Below, piece by piece: positions 37,943 to 46,632 of a stretch of DNA of 64,000 nucleotides. The position numbers and the translations under genes are program-made. Below the pieces are notes generated by a model. The model worked only from the letters and a program-made list of their open reading frames with translations, had not been told where the DNA came from and searched no databases. Source of the DNA: Saccharopolyspora spinosa NRRL 18395 (lineage in GTDB: Bacteria > Actinomycetota > Actinomycetes > Mycobacteriales > Pseudonocardiaceae); NCBI RefSeq assembly GCF_000194155.1, contig NZ_GL877878.1, forward strand, positions 1,113,118 to 1,177,117, given 5' to 3'. How positions within the stretch are numbered: position 1 is the stretch's first letter; each line of letters begins with the position of its first letter.

Positions 37943-38332
37943 GTGACCAGTGTGCTGTGGGCCGCGGGGTTCAACTACCTCCACGAGCGCCGCAAGCTCG
38001 GCGACTATGTCTTCTACGCGGTCCGTGACGAGTTCGAGAACGCCACGTTCCTGAAGTTCTTGCTCTTCATCGGCGACCTCGCGATCCCGATTCTGGGGTG
38101 TGCCGCGGTTGCGGCGCTCCTCAAGGCGATAGTCGTTGGCCGTCTGAACATGTCGCAGACGCTCGTGCACTTCGTGGCGCTGGTAGCCAGCTCGGCGAGC
38201 ATGTTCGTCGGCTGCGGCCTCATGTACAGCGCCGGGTCCAGAGCTATCTGGCCGGCGATCGTGATGGGTGCCCTGGCCGGGCTTCAGACGGACATCAGCC
38301 AGTCCGATACCGAGGCCAGTCCCGACAACTGA
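37943..38332 (+). CDS. Small three-helix membrane protein (function unknown)
   Basis: 129 residues with actinobacterial codon use. Three hydrophobic segments (about residues 36-58, 65-85 and 92-112) follow a hydrophilic N-terminus (HERRKLGDYVFYAVRDEFENATF). No family recognised. The GTG at 37943 is uncertain: the open frame extends further upstream without a clear start, and no ribosome site is visible, so it may be a fragment. Confidence 0.5.
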   Translation: MTSVLWAAGFNYLHERRKLGDYVFYAVRDEFENATFLKFLLFIGDLAIPILGCAAVAALLKAIVVGRLNMSQTLVHFVALVASSASMFVGCGLMYSAGSRAIWPAIVMGALAGLQTDISQSDTEASPDN

Positions 38333-38870
38333 GCATCCGTAAGAACCTGTATTCGAGTTGAGGCAAGGGTGCTGTCACCGGTCGGGTTCGCCAGGGGCGT
38401 TGCGGTTGAGAAACAACCCAGGGCACTCCTAATCGCGGGCCAGTCGAGGCGGGCCTGCTTCCGGTCGCCCAGCGTGCGGCGTAACTCAGCATTGGCGGGC
38501 ACGGTGCGGGGTTTCCCGCCGTAACGGCGTTTCCCCTCTCGCGCCGGCACTTTGCCACTGCGGGCCCGTGGTGCACGTCGTCAACGTCGAGGCGACCGGC
38601 TCCGTGGCACGCAGGCCGGAGTTAGTACACGGTCGACGACCACCACGAGGCCTACGACGAAGGAGAAGCTGACTTGCCGGAGTACGCGTGGGCTACAACG
38701 GACTACCCCACCCGGCCTAGTTGGAGGGCCGTCTCGCATCGACGTGGTCGTGCCATCTTAAAGAACTCCGTAGCAACTGCCCAGAATCGCTACGATGGCT
38801 AGCTGAACACTAGACAATCAGCTCGGTCTTCACTCCCGCTCATCCGGCTCGGCGAAGGAGAACCTGGTTC
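38333..38870. other. Gene-poor stretch, no function seen
   Basis: 538 bp with no convincing gene. A minus-strand stretch near 38440-38550 (GKRRYGGKPRTVPANAELRRTLG) reads like a protein fragment but matches nothing I know. Codon statistics are mixed, suggesting decayed DNA. The last 20 bp contain the ribosome site of the next small gene. Confidence 0.5.
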
Positions 38871-39128
38871 GTGCCATATCCTTGCAACCGCTGCGGACGC
38901 GTGATCACAACGCAGCCGTCGATGTGCTGCGGCGCCTGCATCAGGGTCATCGACAAGGAGGCGGAGTCGTATGCGAGAAGGACGATGCGTGAGTCGGACC
39001 AGATCCTGGCGGAATGGCGACGACAGGACAAGGTCCTCGAGCCGAAAGGCGGGTGTGCTCTCGTCATACTCGCAGTCGCAGCACTCCCACTCGTCCTAAC
39101 CGTTTCCGATGTAGTGCGGTTTATATAG
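38871..39128 (+). CDS. Small zinc-finger membrane protein (85 aa)
   Basis: 85 residues from a GTG with GAAGGAG 10 nt upstream. The N-terminus has CNRCGRV and CCGACI (residues 5-23), a likely zinc site. A charged helical middle follows, then one C-terminal transmembrane helix (CALVILAVAALPLVLTV). No family recognised. It is isolated among relic sequences. Confidence 0.55.
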   Translation: MPYPCNRCGRVITTQPSMCCGACIRVIDKEAESYARRTMRESDQILAEWRRQDKVLEPKGGCALVILAVAALPLVLTVSDVVRFI

Positions 39129-39414
39129 GGGTTAGCTGATGTCTGTACACGCGAGGTCGGTGCGGGTGAGTTTGTGCGAGGAACAATGGACCGAAAACTG
39201 ACGCTTCTACGGTCCGTGACTATCGCGGATAACCCCGGACTATCTGCGGTGCCTCCCACTACGCACATCGCTGACCAGCATGACCGTCCTCGCCAAGGGA
39301 CGACCAGAACACTTCGGAAGAAATCCGGCTGGCTGTCCGCCGCAATGCCTGCGCGGTCAACCGGCACCCGCCCGCCAGGAACCGCCGCTCGGCGGGAGCC
39401 GGGGACGCCCACCG

Positions 39415-39560
39415 CGAAGCCGACCAAGCCAAGGGCAAGCAACCCGGCCGACCCCCGCAAACTCGACGCCAACCAACTCACCGCCGCCCGCGCCGCGCTG
39501 GATGCCGGCCAGCCGATCGAGCAGGCCCGCTGCTCCCGAAGCCCCGGCAGGGTGCGGTGA
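39415..39560 (+). pseudogene. C-terminal helix-turn-helix relic of a serine recombinase
   Basis: The stretch GRPP followed, one frame over, by KLDANQLTAARAALDAGQPIEQ is the C-terminal DNA-binding domain of resolvase/invertase-type serine recombinases, cut short before the second helix. No catalytic domain precedes it. The surrounding 39129-39810 shows nothing else recognisable. Confidence 0.6.
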
Positions 39561-39810
39561 CAGCTTCCTCCCCAATACCCCGACCGACGTCGGTAGGCAA
39601 ACCGCCTACCGAAACCACCCGCCCCGCGACAATGTGAGGAAACATCGTGCTGATAACGCCCACACATCACGACCTGCCATCCGCCCGCAGCGATGATCAC
39701 GGATGCCTCGGCACCCTGGACACCCGTGCCGACTCCCCGCAAAGGCAGGGTGACTACCACACAAGTTTCAGCCACAGCCTGGTGCCCACAAAGCAGTCGG
39801 GAGACCCGGC

Positions 39811-40644
39811 GTGACTCACACACAAGCACCCCGCGGTGCAGCTTCGGCGTCAGCCCACTCGGAGTGGCTGCCCACCCGCTACCGCGACGGCGTCTTCAGT
39901 CACGCGCTGGCGACCGAACACGAACGGCTGAGACTGCTCGAGTCCGTCCTCGATCCCCATACCAAGGACATGCTGAGCGAACTGGGAGTCGGTCACCGGT
40001 GGCGATGCCTGGAGGTCGGCGCCGGCGCAGGCTCTATCGCCGTATGGATGGCCCGACAAGGCGCCTCCGTGACCGCCATCGACCTGGACACCACGTACCT
40101 GGACCGCCTCGATGAGCCGTCGATCACGGTGCGGCAGCACGACCTGTGCACCGACGATTTCCCACCCGGATCGTTCGACCTCATCCACACCCGGTACGTC
40201 CTGACCCACCTTCCTGACCAGGATGAGGCGATCTCCCGGCTGGCCGGCTGGCTCGCCCCCGGCGGCATACTGCTAGTCGAAGAGCCGGCGTTCTTTCCCA
40301 TCCAGAACGCACCGCACCCTGCCTACCGGACGGTCACGCGCGCGTTTCGCGACTATTTAGAGGACACGGTCGGCACCCGAACCGACTGGGCCAGAAGCCT
40401 GCCTACGCCCCTTTTCGGAAAGGGGCTCACCGGCATCGACATGCGGGCGCGCTTCCAGCAGATCCGCGGAGACGACGCCGAGTCCCAGTGGTGGCGCCTT
40501 ACTCTCGAACAGTCACGCCCCGGCATCGTCTCCGCCGGGCTGGCGCCGGACTCCTTGTTCGAGCGCGCCTACGCCCAACTGAGCGACCCAACCTTCCGGG
40601 ACCTCTCACTGGCCGTTTTCACCGCATGGGGACGCAAGGAGTAA
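39811..40644 (+). CDS. SAM-dependent class I methyltransferase
   Basis: 277 residues. The SAM-binding motif I LEVGAGAGSIAVWMA (about residue 68) is present, followed by the acidic end of strand 2 (AIDLD) and a motif IV-like FDLIHTRYVLTHLPD; WLAPGGILLVEEP is motif VI-like. Such proteins methylate small molecules, often polyketide or natural-product scaffolds. GTG start. The substrate is unknown; it stands alone between relic regions. Confidence 0.85.
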   Translation: MTHTQAPRGAASASAHSEWLPTRYRDGVFSHALATEHERLRLLESVLDPHTKDMLSELGVGHRWRCLEVGAGAGSIAVWMARQGASVTAIDLDTTYLDRLDEPSITVRQHDLCTDDFPPGSFDLIHTRYVLTHLPDQDEAISRLAGWLAPGGILLVEEPAFFPIQNAPHPAYRTVTRAFRDYLEDTVGTRTDWARSLPTPLFGKGLTGIDMRARFQQIRGDDAESQWWRLTLEQSRPGIVSAGLAPDSLFERAYAQLSDPTFRDLSLAVFTAWGRKE

Positions 40645-41067
40645 CACCCCCGGCGGGTCTGCCCCCGGGTTCTCCGGAGGTAGATTCTTGGATTCTTGTG
40701 CCACCCGATCTTGAGAGGGTTGCACGACTGTGAACTGTCGAGTCCAGGGTCAAAACGTGCCAATGTGATGCATGCGACGCTTCGTCACGAAGGAATCAGG
40801 AATCCGGTCTTGCCAACGAAAACCAAGTTGGTCTGCCGGAAACCTGATTTCCTGGGGGTTCCGGCAGTAATGGTCGAGGAAAGGGCGAATATGCAGGTCA
40901 CCTGCTACGCCAGGCAGCGACCAGGAGGTCCGGTGGTTCTGCCGCCGTTACTACCGGCACCCCGAACGCGCCAGCGTCGCGCACGGTCACCAGCTGCAGG
41001 CTGAAGCCGAGCGTCGGGTGGGGCGCGTTGAGCCACTGGTAGGGCGCTGTTCGGCGGTGGTGAGGAT
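40645..41067. other. Non-coding stretch
   Basis: 423 bp after the methyltransferase with no gene that I can support. It borders the transposase relic. Confidence 0.5.
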
Positions 41068-41460
41068 GTGCTCCGTTTGTTGATCACTACAGGCGGAGCG
41101 GGGGATGTCGACGAGGTTCTTCTCTCCGAGGAGGTAGCCGAGCGGCTCGGGTGGCGGCTGGCCAACGATGCCGAGTGGAAAGATCCCGAAGAGTTCCTGC
41201 TGGCTTGGGCGATGGAGCGCGATTCGCCGAGCGTGGCGTTCCGCTTGGTCTGCGAGTACTGCGCCAGCGCCCGGAACATCGGGCCGGCGTGGTGCCGCTG
41301 ATGCGCGCGGTCGCCGCAGCACGTGAACGCGCCACCGCCGAGACGTTCGTGCAGCTGGAGCCACTTCTGCGTCCGGAGCGCCGGGAAGAGCTAGACGGGC
41401 TGCTGGTCGCAGGCAAGGATCTTCGGCCGTGTCATGCCAGCTGTGTAAGCCGCGGTGATG
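41068..41460 (+). pseudogene. Tn3-family transposase, N-terminal (DUF4158) relic
   Basis: The segment FLLAWAMERDSPSVAFRLVCEY (split across about 41199-41265) and, one frame over, VAAARERATAETFVQLEPLL with DGLLVAGKDL match the N-terminal DUF4158 domain of Tn3-family transposases in order. At least one frameshift separates them. The next expected transposase segment is not here but at 44850 on the far side of the mtn operon. Confidence 0.75.
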
Positions 41461-41485
41461 CCGCTTAATGATCTTGGCCAGAGTT

Positions 41486-41550
41486 GCTCGCTGAAATTCC
41501 CCACTCGGGCGTGGTCGGCGGAGCCACGCGGGTGGGGAATTTCAGTGAGC
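41486..41550. repeat. Imperfect long inverted repeat
   Basis: GCTCGCTGAAATTCCCCAC... (41486-41514) is mirrored by ...GTGGGGAATTTCAGTGAGC (41524-41550), with a few mismatches around a 9-nt loop. It could be a terminator or the remains of an insertion-sequence end. The rest of 41461-41737 is non-coding. Confidence 0.7.
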
Positions 41551-41737
41551 AGGTCCGGGGAGATTCACCTGAGCGCCATCAGCGGATCGGCGAAGCCGTC
41601 CTTGCCGGCCGAAGAACAAGACCGAGACCAGCTCAACGGACTCTAAGCGCTACGGCCAGTGCGAATGCAGCCAATCGTTGCTTTCTGCGCGCCCGCTACC
41701 TGAACGCCCGTTAGACGGGGCCAACCCCTGGGAACGG

Positions 41738-41774
41738 AAAAAGCCGGGTGCGGACCGCGAGTCCGCATCCGGCT
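41738..41774 (-). terminator. Terminator of the mtn operon
   Basis: On the minus strand a 14-bp stem (arms 41742-41755 and 41761-41774, AGCCGGGTGCGGAC on the plus strand, one G-U) with a 5-nt loop is followed by five U (plus-strand A run 41738-41742). It lies 14 nt after the mtnD stop. Confidence 0.92.
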
Positions 41775-41787
41775 CCGGCATGGGGGA

Positions 41788-42366
41788 TCAGCCCCGCGAG
41801 GCCATCAGATCATCGAACGACGGGAAACGCTCCGCCGTGTTGGTGTCGCAGAAATCGCCCACCCAACCGTCCTCGTCGTGGAAGAAGCGGATCGCCACGA
41901 AATCCGGGCGGGTGCCCATGTCGAACCAGTGCGTGGTGTTGGCAGGCACGCTCAGCAGATCACCCGCCTCGCACAGCACCGCGTACACCTTCTCGCCGAT
42001 GTGCAGATAGAAAACCCCTGCGCCACGAGCGAAGAACCGGTCCTCGTCATCGTCGTGGGTGTGCTCGGAAAGGAACTTCTCCCGGGCTGCTTTGGCCTGC
42101 TGCTCCCATCCCGGATCACCGTCGCGCGGCGCCATCACCGCCGCGTCCACCTTGATGTAGCCCTCGGCGTCGATGACGGCGTCGACCTCGGTGCGATAGG
42201 CCGCCAGCACGTCCTCCGGCGAGGCGTCCTCGGCCAGCTCCTTGAGCTCCCAACGCCCGAAACGCACCCCGAACTGCTTGAGGACGTCCCCGATCTGCCC
42301 GGGGTCCTCGGTGCGAAACTCCACCGTGCCGGGATCGGTGTCCGGCCACACGGTCAGCAACGTCAT
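41788..42366 (-). CDS. mtnD: Acireductone dioxygenase
   Basis: 192-residue cupin enzyme of methionine salvage that oxidises 1,2-dihydroxy-3-keto-5-methylthiopentene to the keto acid precursor of methionine (Fe form). The metal ligands are in HTHDDDEDRFF (His, His, Glu) and NTTHWFDMG (second-strand His). The ATG overlaps the mtnB stop by four bases (ATGA), with GGAGG upstream. It is the last gene of the operon mtnA-C-B-D. Confidence 0.95.
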   Translation of the reverse strand: MTLLTVWPDTDPGTVEFRTEDPGQIGDVLKQFGVRFGRWELKELAEDASPEDVLAAYRTEVDAVIDAEGYIKVDAAVMAPRDGDPGWEQQAKAAREKFLSEHTHDDDEDRFFARGAGVFYLHIGEKVYAVLCEAGDLLSVPANTTHWFDMGTRPDFVAIRFFHDEDGWVGDFCDTNTAERFPSFDDLMASRG

Positions 42367-42989
42367 GGCACTACCTCCTGGAATCCGTTCGTGGCCACGG
42401 TGAACTGGAACAGCCAGTCCAAGCATTCCGTGCGGTGCCTAGCCTGCACCAGGTCTCGCCCCCACACGTACACGCCGTGGCGCGCCACGATCACCGCCGG
42501 CGTCGCGGCATCAAAACCCGCCTCGAACGCATCGCCCAACACACCCATGTCCTGGCTGTTGGGCACCACCGGGACCGTCATCACGTCGTCGTCGCGGAGC
42601 CCGAGCCCCTTGAGCATCTCCAGATCCCGCAACACCACGCCGCCGGGCCAGCGCTGTCCGGCCACCACCGCCGAGAGCATGTGCACGTGCACCACCGCGC
42701 CCGCCCCGGCCACCACCGCGATCCTCGCGTGCAACCCCGCCTCGGCCGAAGGCCGCTGCGCGGGATTGGGCTGATCGGGCACGGTCTTTCCCGCAGCGTC
42801 CACGACCACCACGTCGGCAGCGGTCAGCTCGCCCTTGTCCAGGCCGCTGGCCGTCACCGCCAGCCGCAGCGGGTCCTGCCGCAACGTCACCGACAGGTTG
42901 CCGGAGGTGCCGCGCATCCAGCCCAGACCCGCCATCCGCGCCGACTCCGCAGCCAGCGCCGCCCCGGCCTGGTCCAGCTCGCTGCTCAC
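42363..42989 (-). CDS. mtnB: Methylthioribulose-1-phosphate dehydratase
   Basis: 208-residue class II aldolase-fold zinc enzyme. GWMRGTSGNLS near the start is the substrate-binding block, with the metal ligands in VVHVHMLSA and ARHGVYVWG. It dehydrates 5-methylthioribulose-1-phosphate to the diketone that MtnC uses. The GTG start overlaps the mtnC stop (GTGA). Confidence 0.94.
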   Translation of the reverse strand: MSSELDQAGAALAAESARMAGLGWMRGTSGNLSVTLRQDPLRLAVTASGLDKGELTAADVVVVDAAGKTVPDQPNPAQRPSAEAGLHARIAVVAGAGAVVHVHMLSAVVAGQRWPGGVVLRDLEMLKGLGLRDDDVMTVPVVPNSQDMGVLGDAFEAGFDAATPAVIVARHGVYVWGRDLVQARHRTECLDWLFQFTVATNGFQEVVP

Positions 42990-43705
42990 GCGATCACCTC
43001 AAGCTCAACATCGTCGAAAGTGGACACCACCGGGTGCGTCCCGAAATCGGCGTCCGCGAACGGTTCCCCGGCCCGGGCAACGCCCACCGTCCGCCAGCCC
43101 GCCGCCGTGGCGGCGTCCAGTTCCGCGGGCACATCGGAGAAGAACACGATCTCGGCCGCAGTGGCGCCCAGCCCGTCGGCGATCTTCTCGTAGGAGTCGC
43201 GTTCCCGCTTCGGCCCGGCGTTGACCGTGTCGAAGTGATGTGCGAAGAGCCCCCGCAGATCGCCGGAAGTCGTGTTGGAGAACGACGCGATCTGCCCGGC
43301 CACCGAGCCGGAGGAGAACACCGCCAGCCCCAGGCCCCGGTCGCGCCAGGACCGCAGCGCCGGCACCACGTCGGCGAAGTAGTCGGTGGTCAGCTCCCCG
43401 CGGGCGTAACCGTCGGACCAGATCAGGCCCTGCAACGTCTTCAACGGGGTGGCCTTGCGATCGGCGTCCATCCAGCCGTGCAGCACCGCCACCACCTCAG
43501 CGGTCCCGGCCGGCTCGCCCAGCCCGGCGTCGGCTTTGACCTGCGCGACAGCCCCGGCCACCACAGGATCGTCGGAGTGCGCGTCGATCCACAGCCCCAA
43601 CCGCGGGCGCGCGTAGTCGTAGAGCACCACGTGCACTTGGCTGGTGGCGGTCAACGTCCCCTCGATGTCCAGCACGACCCACCGGGCCGCGACCTGCACG
43701 CTCAC
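42986..43705 (-). CDS. mtnC: Enolase-phosphatase MtnC
   Basis: 239-residue bifunctional HAD-family enzyme that enolises and dephosphorylates 2,3-diketo-5-methylthiopentyl-1-phosphate. HAD motif I is the family-typical DIEGT (about residue 13), motif II is VFSSGS, and the C-terminal acidic motif is FFSDVPAELDAA. The GTG start at 43705 overlaps the mtnA stop. Confidence 0.94.
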   Translation of the reverse strand: MSVQVAARWVVLDIEGTLTATSQVHVVLYDYARPRLGLWIDAHSDDPVVAGAVAQVKADAGLGEPAGTAEVVAVLHGWMDADRKATPLKTLQGLIWSDGYARGELTTDYFADVVPALRSWRDRGLGLAVFSSGSVAGQIASFSNTTSGDLRGLFAHHFDTVNAGPKRERDSYEKIADGLGATAAEIVFFSDVPAELDAATAAGWRTVGVARAGEPFADADFGTHPVVSTFDDVELEVIA

Positions 43706-44742
43706 CGCGCCGTCCCCCGTTCCTCGTCCCAGTACTCGTGCACCCGCTCCGGCCCGAACGCGCCACGGTCGGTCACCACGGTCGTCACGAACCGCGGATC
43801 GGTGATGTCGAAGGCCGGGTACAGGCCCCGCACCCGCTCGCTGGCGCTGCGTCGCCCCAGGGTGTGCAGCACCTCGTCGCCGTCGCGGAACTCGATCGGC
43901 ACGTCGGCGCCGGTGGCCGAGCGGGGATCCGGCGCGTGGCACAACGCGTGGAACGGCACCCCGAAGGTGTGCGCGGCCACCGCCAGCTGCAGCGTCCCCA
44001 CCTTGTTGATCACGTGACCGTCCATGGTGACCCGGTCGCTGGCGGTCACCAACGCGTCGATCTCGCCCGCTCGCATCAGCGACGCCGGCATGGCGTCGGT
44101 GACCAGTGTGGTATCAACACCCATCTCCGCCAGCGTCTCCGCGGTCAACCGCGCGCCCTGCAGGTATGGGCGGGTCTCGGTGCACACGAACGACAGCTGC
44201 TTGCCCGCCTCCAGCGCCGCCTCGACCAGCCCGACCAGGTACAGATCGCCCCAGCAGTGCGTCAGGATCCGCCCCCGCTCCGGCAGCAGCGCCGCACCGG
44301 CGCGCCCCATCTCGCGGCTGCGCCGCCGGTACTCGGCGTCACCGGCCTGCGCGCCGGCGAGCGCCGCAGCGACCACGTCATCGCCGCTAGCGTCTACCGA
44401 CGCCATGACCCACTCCACGGCCTTACGCGGCTGGTCGTTGGTCGGCCTGGTGGCGATCAACCGGTCACCGGCGACTCGCAGCCGCTCGCGCGCGGTGTCG
44501 GGCCCCTGACCGGCGGCCTCTCGCGCGGCCAGCACCATGCCCCACAGCACCGCGAAGTACGGCCCGGAGGACTGGGTCACCATGTCCTCGACCGCCGCGG
44601 CGACCTCCTCGACCGTGCGGGCGTGCACCCAGCGGTGCTCGAACGGGAACACGCGGCGGTCCAGGATGTGAACCCCGTCCTCGGCCAGCCGTACGCTGTC
44701 GGCCAGCGTCGGCAACCCAGGGTGTGCGGCAGGTGGCGGCAT
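43702..44742 (-). CDS. mtnA: Methylthioribose-1-phosphate isomerase (eIF-2B-like)
   Basis: 346-residue isomerase of the eIF-2B alpha-like family. It begins the operon and would convert methylthioribose-1-phosphate to the ribulose form. Catalytic Cys is in LTHCWGDL and catalytic Asp in TASDRV. Most MtnA proteins have THCNAG and GADR, so both blocks deviate; the operon context nevertheless fixes the role. The ATG follows TGAGG. A small hairpin (44769-44786, GGTGAA/TTCACC) lies in the leader. No mtnK or mtnP gene adjoins it. Confidence 0.85.
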   Translation of the reverse strand: MPPPAAHPGLPTLADSVRLAEDGVHILDRRVFPFEHRWVHARTVEEVAAAVEDMVTQSSGPYFAVLWGMVLAAREAAGQGPDTARERLRVAGDRLIATRPTNDQPRKAVEWVMASVDASGDDVVAAALAGAQAGDAEYRRRSREMGRAGAALLPERGRILTHCWGDLYLVGLVEAALEAGKQLSFVCTETRPYLQGARLTAETLAEMGVDTTLVTDAMPASLMRAGEIDALVTASDRVTMDGHVINKVGTLQLAVAAHTFGVPFHALCHAPDPRSATGADVPIEFRDGDEVLHTLGRRSASERVRGLYPAFDITDPRFVTTVVTDRGAFGPERVHEYWDEERGTAR

Positions 44743-44768
44743 TCAGGGCCTCAGCAGTATCCGTGGGA

Positions 44769-44786
44769 GGTGAACAGGTCTTCACC
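44769..44786 (-). promoter_or_regulatory. Hairpin in the mtnA leader
   Basis: 6-bp stem GGTGAA/TTCACC with a 6-nt loop, 27 nt upstream of the mtnA start. Too short to name as a riboswitch; it may affect mRNA stability or translation. Confidence 0.35.
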
Positions 44787-44849
44787 CCAGGGTATCGATC
44801 CCGGTCCACTCACCGGAAACGAGATCCACGACGACAGACAAGCTGGGGC

Positions 44850-45790
44850 CGGGGGTATGCCGGCGGTTGGGCGGCCTGGCGGACGAGGACGGGCTGCTGG
44901 CGGAGTTGAAGGCAAACCCCGGCCCGCTGGGGTTGGACACGCTGTTCGCCGAGATCGGCAAGATCGGCAAGGCACGGTGAAGGCGCTCGGCCTGCCGGAT
45001 GACCTGTTCACCGACACCTCCGGTCGGCTGGTGGGCTCCTGGCGGGCGCGGGCCGCGCGCGGAAGTACCCCTCGGACCTCAAAGCCTGCGACGAGCCGGT
45101 GCGGGTCACGCTGCTGGCGGCGCTGTGCTGGACCCGGCAGATGGAGATCACCGATGGCCTGGTGGAGCTTCTGACGGGGCTGATCCACCGGGTCAACGCC
45201 CGCGCGCAGCGGCGGGTGGAGAAAGCCCTGACCGAGGGGCTGCTGCGGCACTGCACGGACGCGGACATCGAGGCCAACTACACCGACACCCACGGCGCCA
45301 GCGTGGTCGGGTTCGCGTTCACAGAACTGTTGGGCTTCAAGCTGCCGAGGATGAAGAACACCGGGTCGGTGCGGCTGTACATCCCGGACGACGGCCCGGC
45401 CGCGTGGCCCCGGCTGGAGCGGGTGGTGAAGAACCGGCCGATCGACTGGGAGCTGATCGAGCGCAACTACGACCAGATGGTCAAACACGCGACCGCCCTG
45501 CGGCTGGGCACCGCCGAGGCCGAGCAGGTGCTGCGCCGGTTCACCAAGGGCGGCGGCCCCAAGCGCCCTGTCTACCTCGCCTGGAGGAGCTGGGCCGCGT
45601 GGTGCGCACGATCACCAGCGCCCTTCTGGTGCGACGGGTTCTGGACGATCCCGGGTGGGAGAAGCGCATGGGCGCGGAGGACCGCCGCGCCCTGAGCGCT
45701 CTCTTCTGGACCCACGTGAATCCGTACGGCAGGTTCCTGCTCGACAATGGACAAACGCCTGGCCCTGGACGTGAGGGCGGCATAGCCGGA
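44850..45790 (+). pseudogene. Tn3-family transposase relic, middle and C-terminal parts
   Basis: In order along the strand and in changing frames: GLLAELKANPGPLGLDTLFAEI (44870-44970), KALGLPDDLF, EPVRVTLLAALCWTRQMEITDGLVELL (45090-45180), then after an internal deletion YTDTHGASVVGFAFTELLGFKLPRMKN (45280-45360), the NYDQMVKHATALRLGTAEAEQVLRRF block and, one frame over, LFWTHVNPYGRFLLD near the end. All are canonical Tn3-family transposase segments. Several frameshifts and the loss of about 250 residues make it non-functional. It is unrelated in detail to the intact transposase at 46633. Confidence 0.85.
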
Positions 45791-45929
45791 CTGGCGAAAC
45801 GCCCTCCCGGCGGCAGGACGTCGAGGAACATGACGACAATTGCCCGTCGGCAAAAGATGTTTTGGGCAGGACCCAATGGCGATCGGGAACATCAACGGTC
45901 AGCGGACAAGAATTGAGACATCCGTCCTG

Positions 45930-46095
45930 TTGAACGACGCGGCATTTCATGGCCTGTGCCGGTGAAGTTGGCCCACTGTCGGCGCTGTGACCTGGGGTGG
46001 GCCATCTTCGATGGCAGAATGAGTGCGCGACTTCGCCGGTGAAGGTGGCCCGTTCGGCTTCCCCGTTGCGCGAAGCGGCATTTCATGGCCTCTGT
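45930..46095. repeat. Short repeated motifs, possible IS21-type end relic
   Basis: GCGGCATTTCATGGCCT occurs at 45942-45958 region and again near 46075, and GCCGGTGAAGTTGGCCC (about 45958) is nearly repeated as GCCGGTGAAGGTGGCCC (about 46034). Arrays of GGTGAA-GTTGGCCC-like repeats occur at ends of actinobacterial IS21-family elements. No transposase accompanies them. Low confidence on the family. Confidence 0.4.
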
Positions 46096-46118
46096 GGCAG
46101 GCCGATAGCTTCGGATTC

Positions 46119-46487
46119 ATGGAGTGGAGTTTTCTCGCGGCCGAAGAGCTTTCGGCTGCTTTGCGTGCCGGTGAGGTGACCTCGGTGGAATTGACCGACG
46201 AGGCGATCGCCCGTATCGAGTGCGACGACCAGGTGATCAACGCGATCTGCGTGCCGGACTTCGACCGTGCGCGGGCCGCCGCTCGTGGCGCGGACCAGGC
46301 GCGTGCCCGCGGCGAGGACCGGCCGTTGTTCGGTATTCCGGTGACGGTCAAGGAGTCCTACAACATCGCCGGGCTGCCCACGACCTGGGGCATGCCGCCG
46401 CACCGGAACTATGTGCCGGCCGAGGACGCGGTGCAGGTGTCGCGGCTGAAGGCCGCAGGCGCGGTGGTGCTCGGTAAGACCAATGTC
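46119..46487 (+). pseudogene. Amidase (GatA-like family), 5' part, split by the Tn3-family transposon
   Basis: Amidase-signature enzyme. This part has the N-terminal helix (FLAAEELSAALRAGEVTSVELTDEAIARIE) and the catalytic Lys in GIPVTVKESYNIAGLPTTWG, ending at LGKTNV. The next residues expected are [21 protein letters not shown], found 9.6 kb away at 56121. The duplicated AATGT at the break proves a transposition event. Ribosome site before the ATG at 46119 is weak, and the frame is open further upstream. Confidence 0.92.
46483..46487. repeat. Target site duplication, left copy (AATGT)
   Basis: AATGT immediately left of the transposon; its partner copy is at 56116-56120. Five bases is the normal Tn3-family duplication. 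Deleting the element plus one copy restores the amidase frame ([11 protein letters not shown]). Confidence 0.95.
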
Positions 46488-46538
46488 GGACATGGGGACC
46501 AACGGAACAGTCAGTATCGGTGAGAACGATCATGGTCG
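46488..46538 (+). repeat. Left terminal inverted repeat (51 bp)
   Basis: Begins CGGACATGGGGACCAACGGA and is the exact reverse complement of 56065-56115 over 51 bases. Typical Tn3 ends are 38 bp beginning GGGG; here GGGGAC starts 7 bp inside. Confidence 0.97.
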
Positions 46539-46632
46539 CGCGGTCATGATCTTCTAGCACAGGTGACCTACCCCATGCGGACTTTCAGTGAAAGATCCAC
46601 GGTCCCTCGCTGCGGGTGGTTATGTCCGCCGC

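Noticed and set aside
44769-44786. mtnA leader as a SAM riboswitch
   Set aside because: Only one 6-bp hairpin is visible; no SAM-riboswitch core could be recognised.
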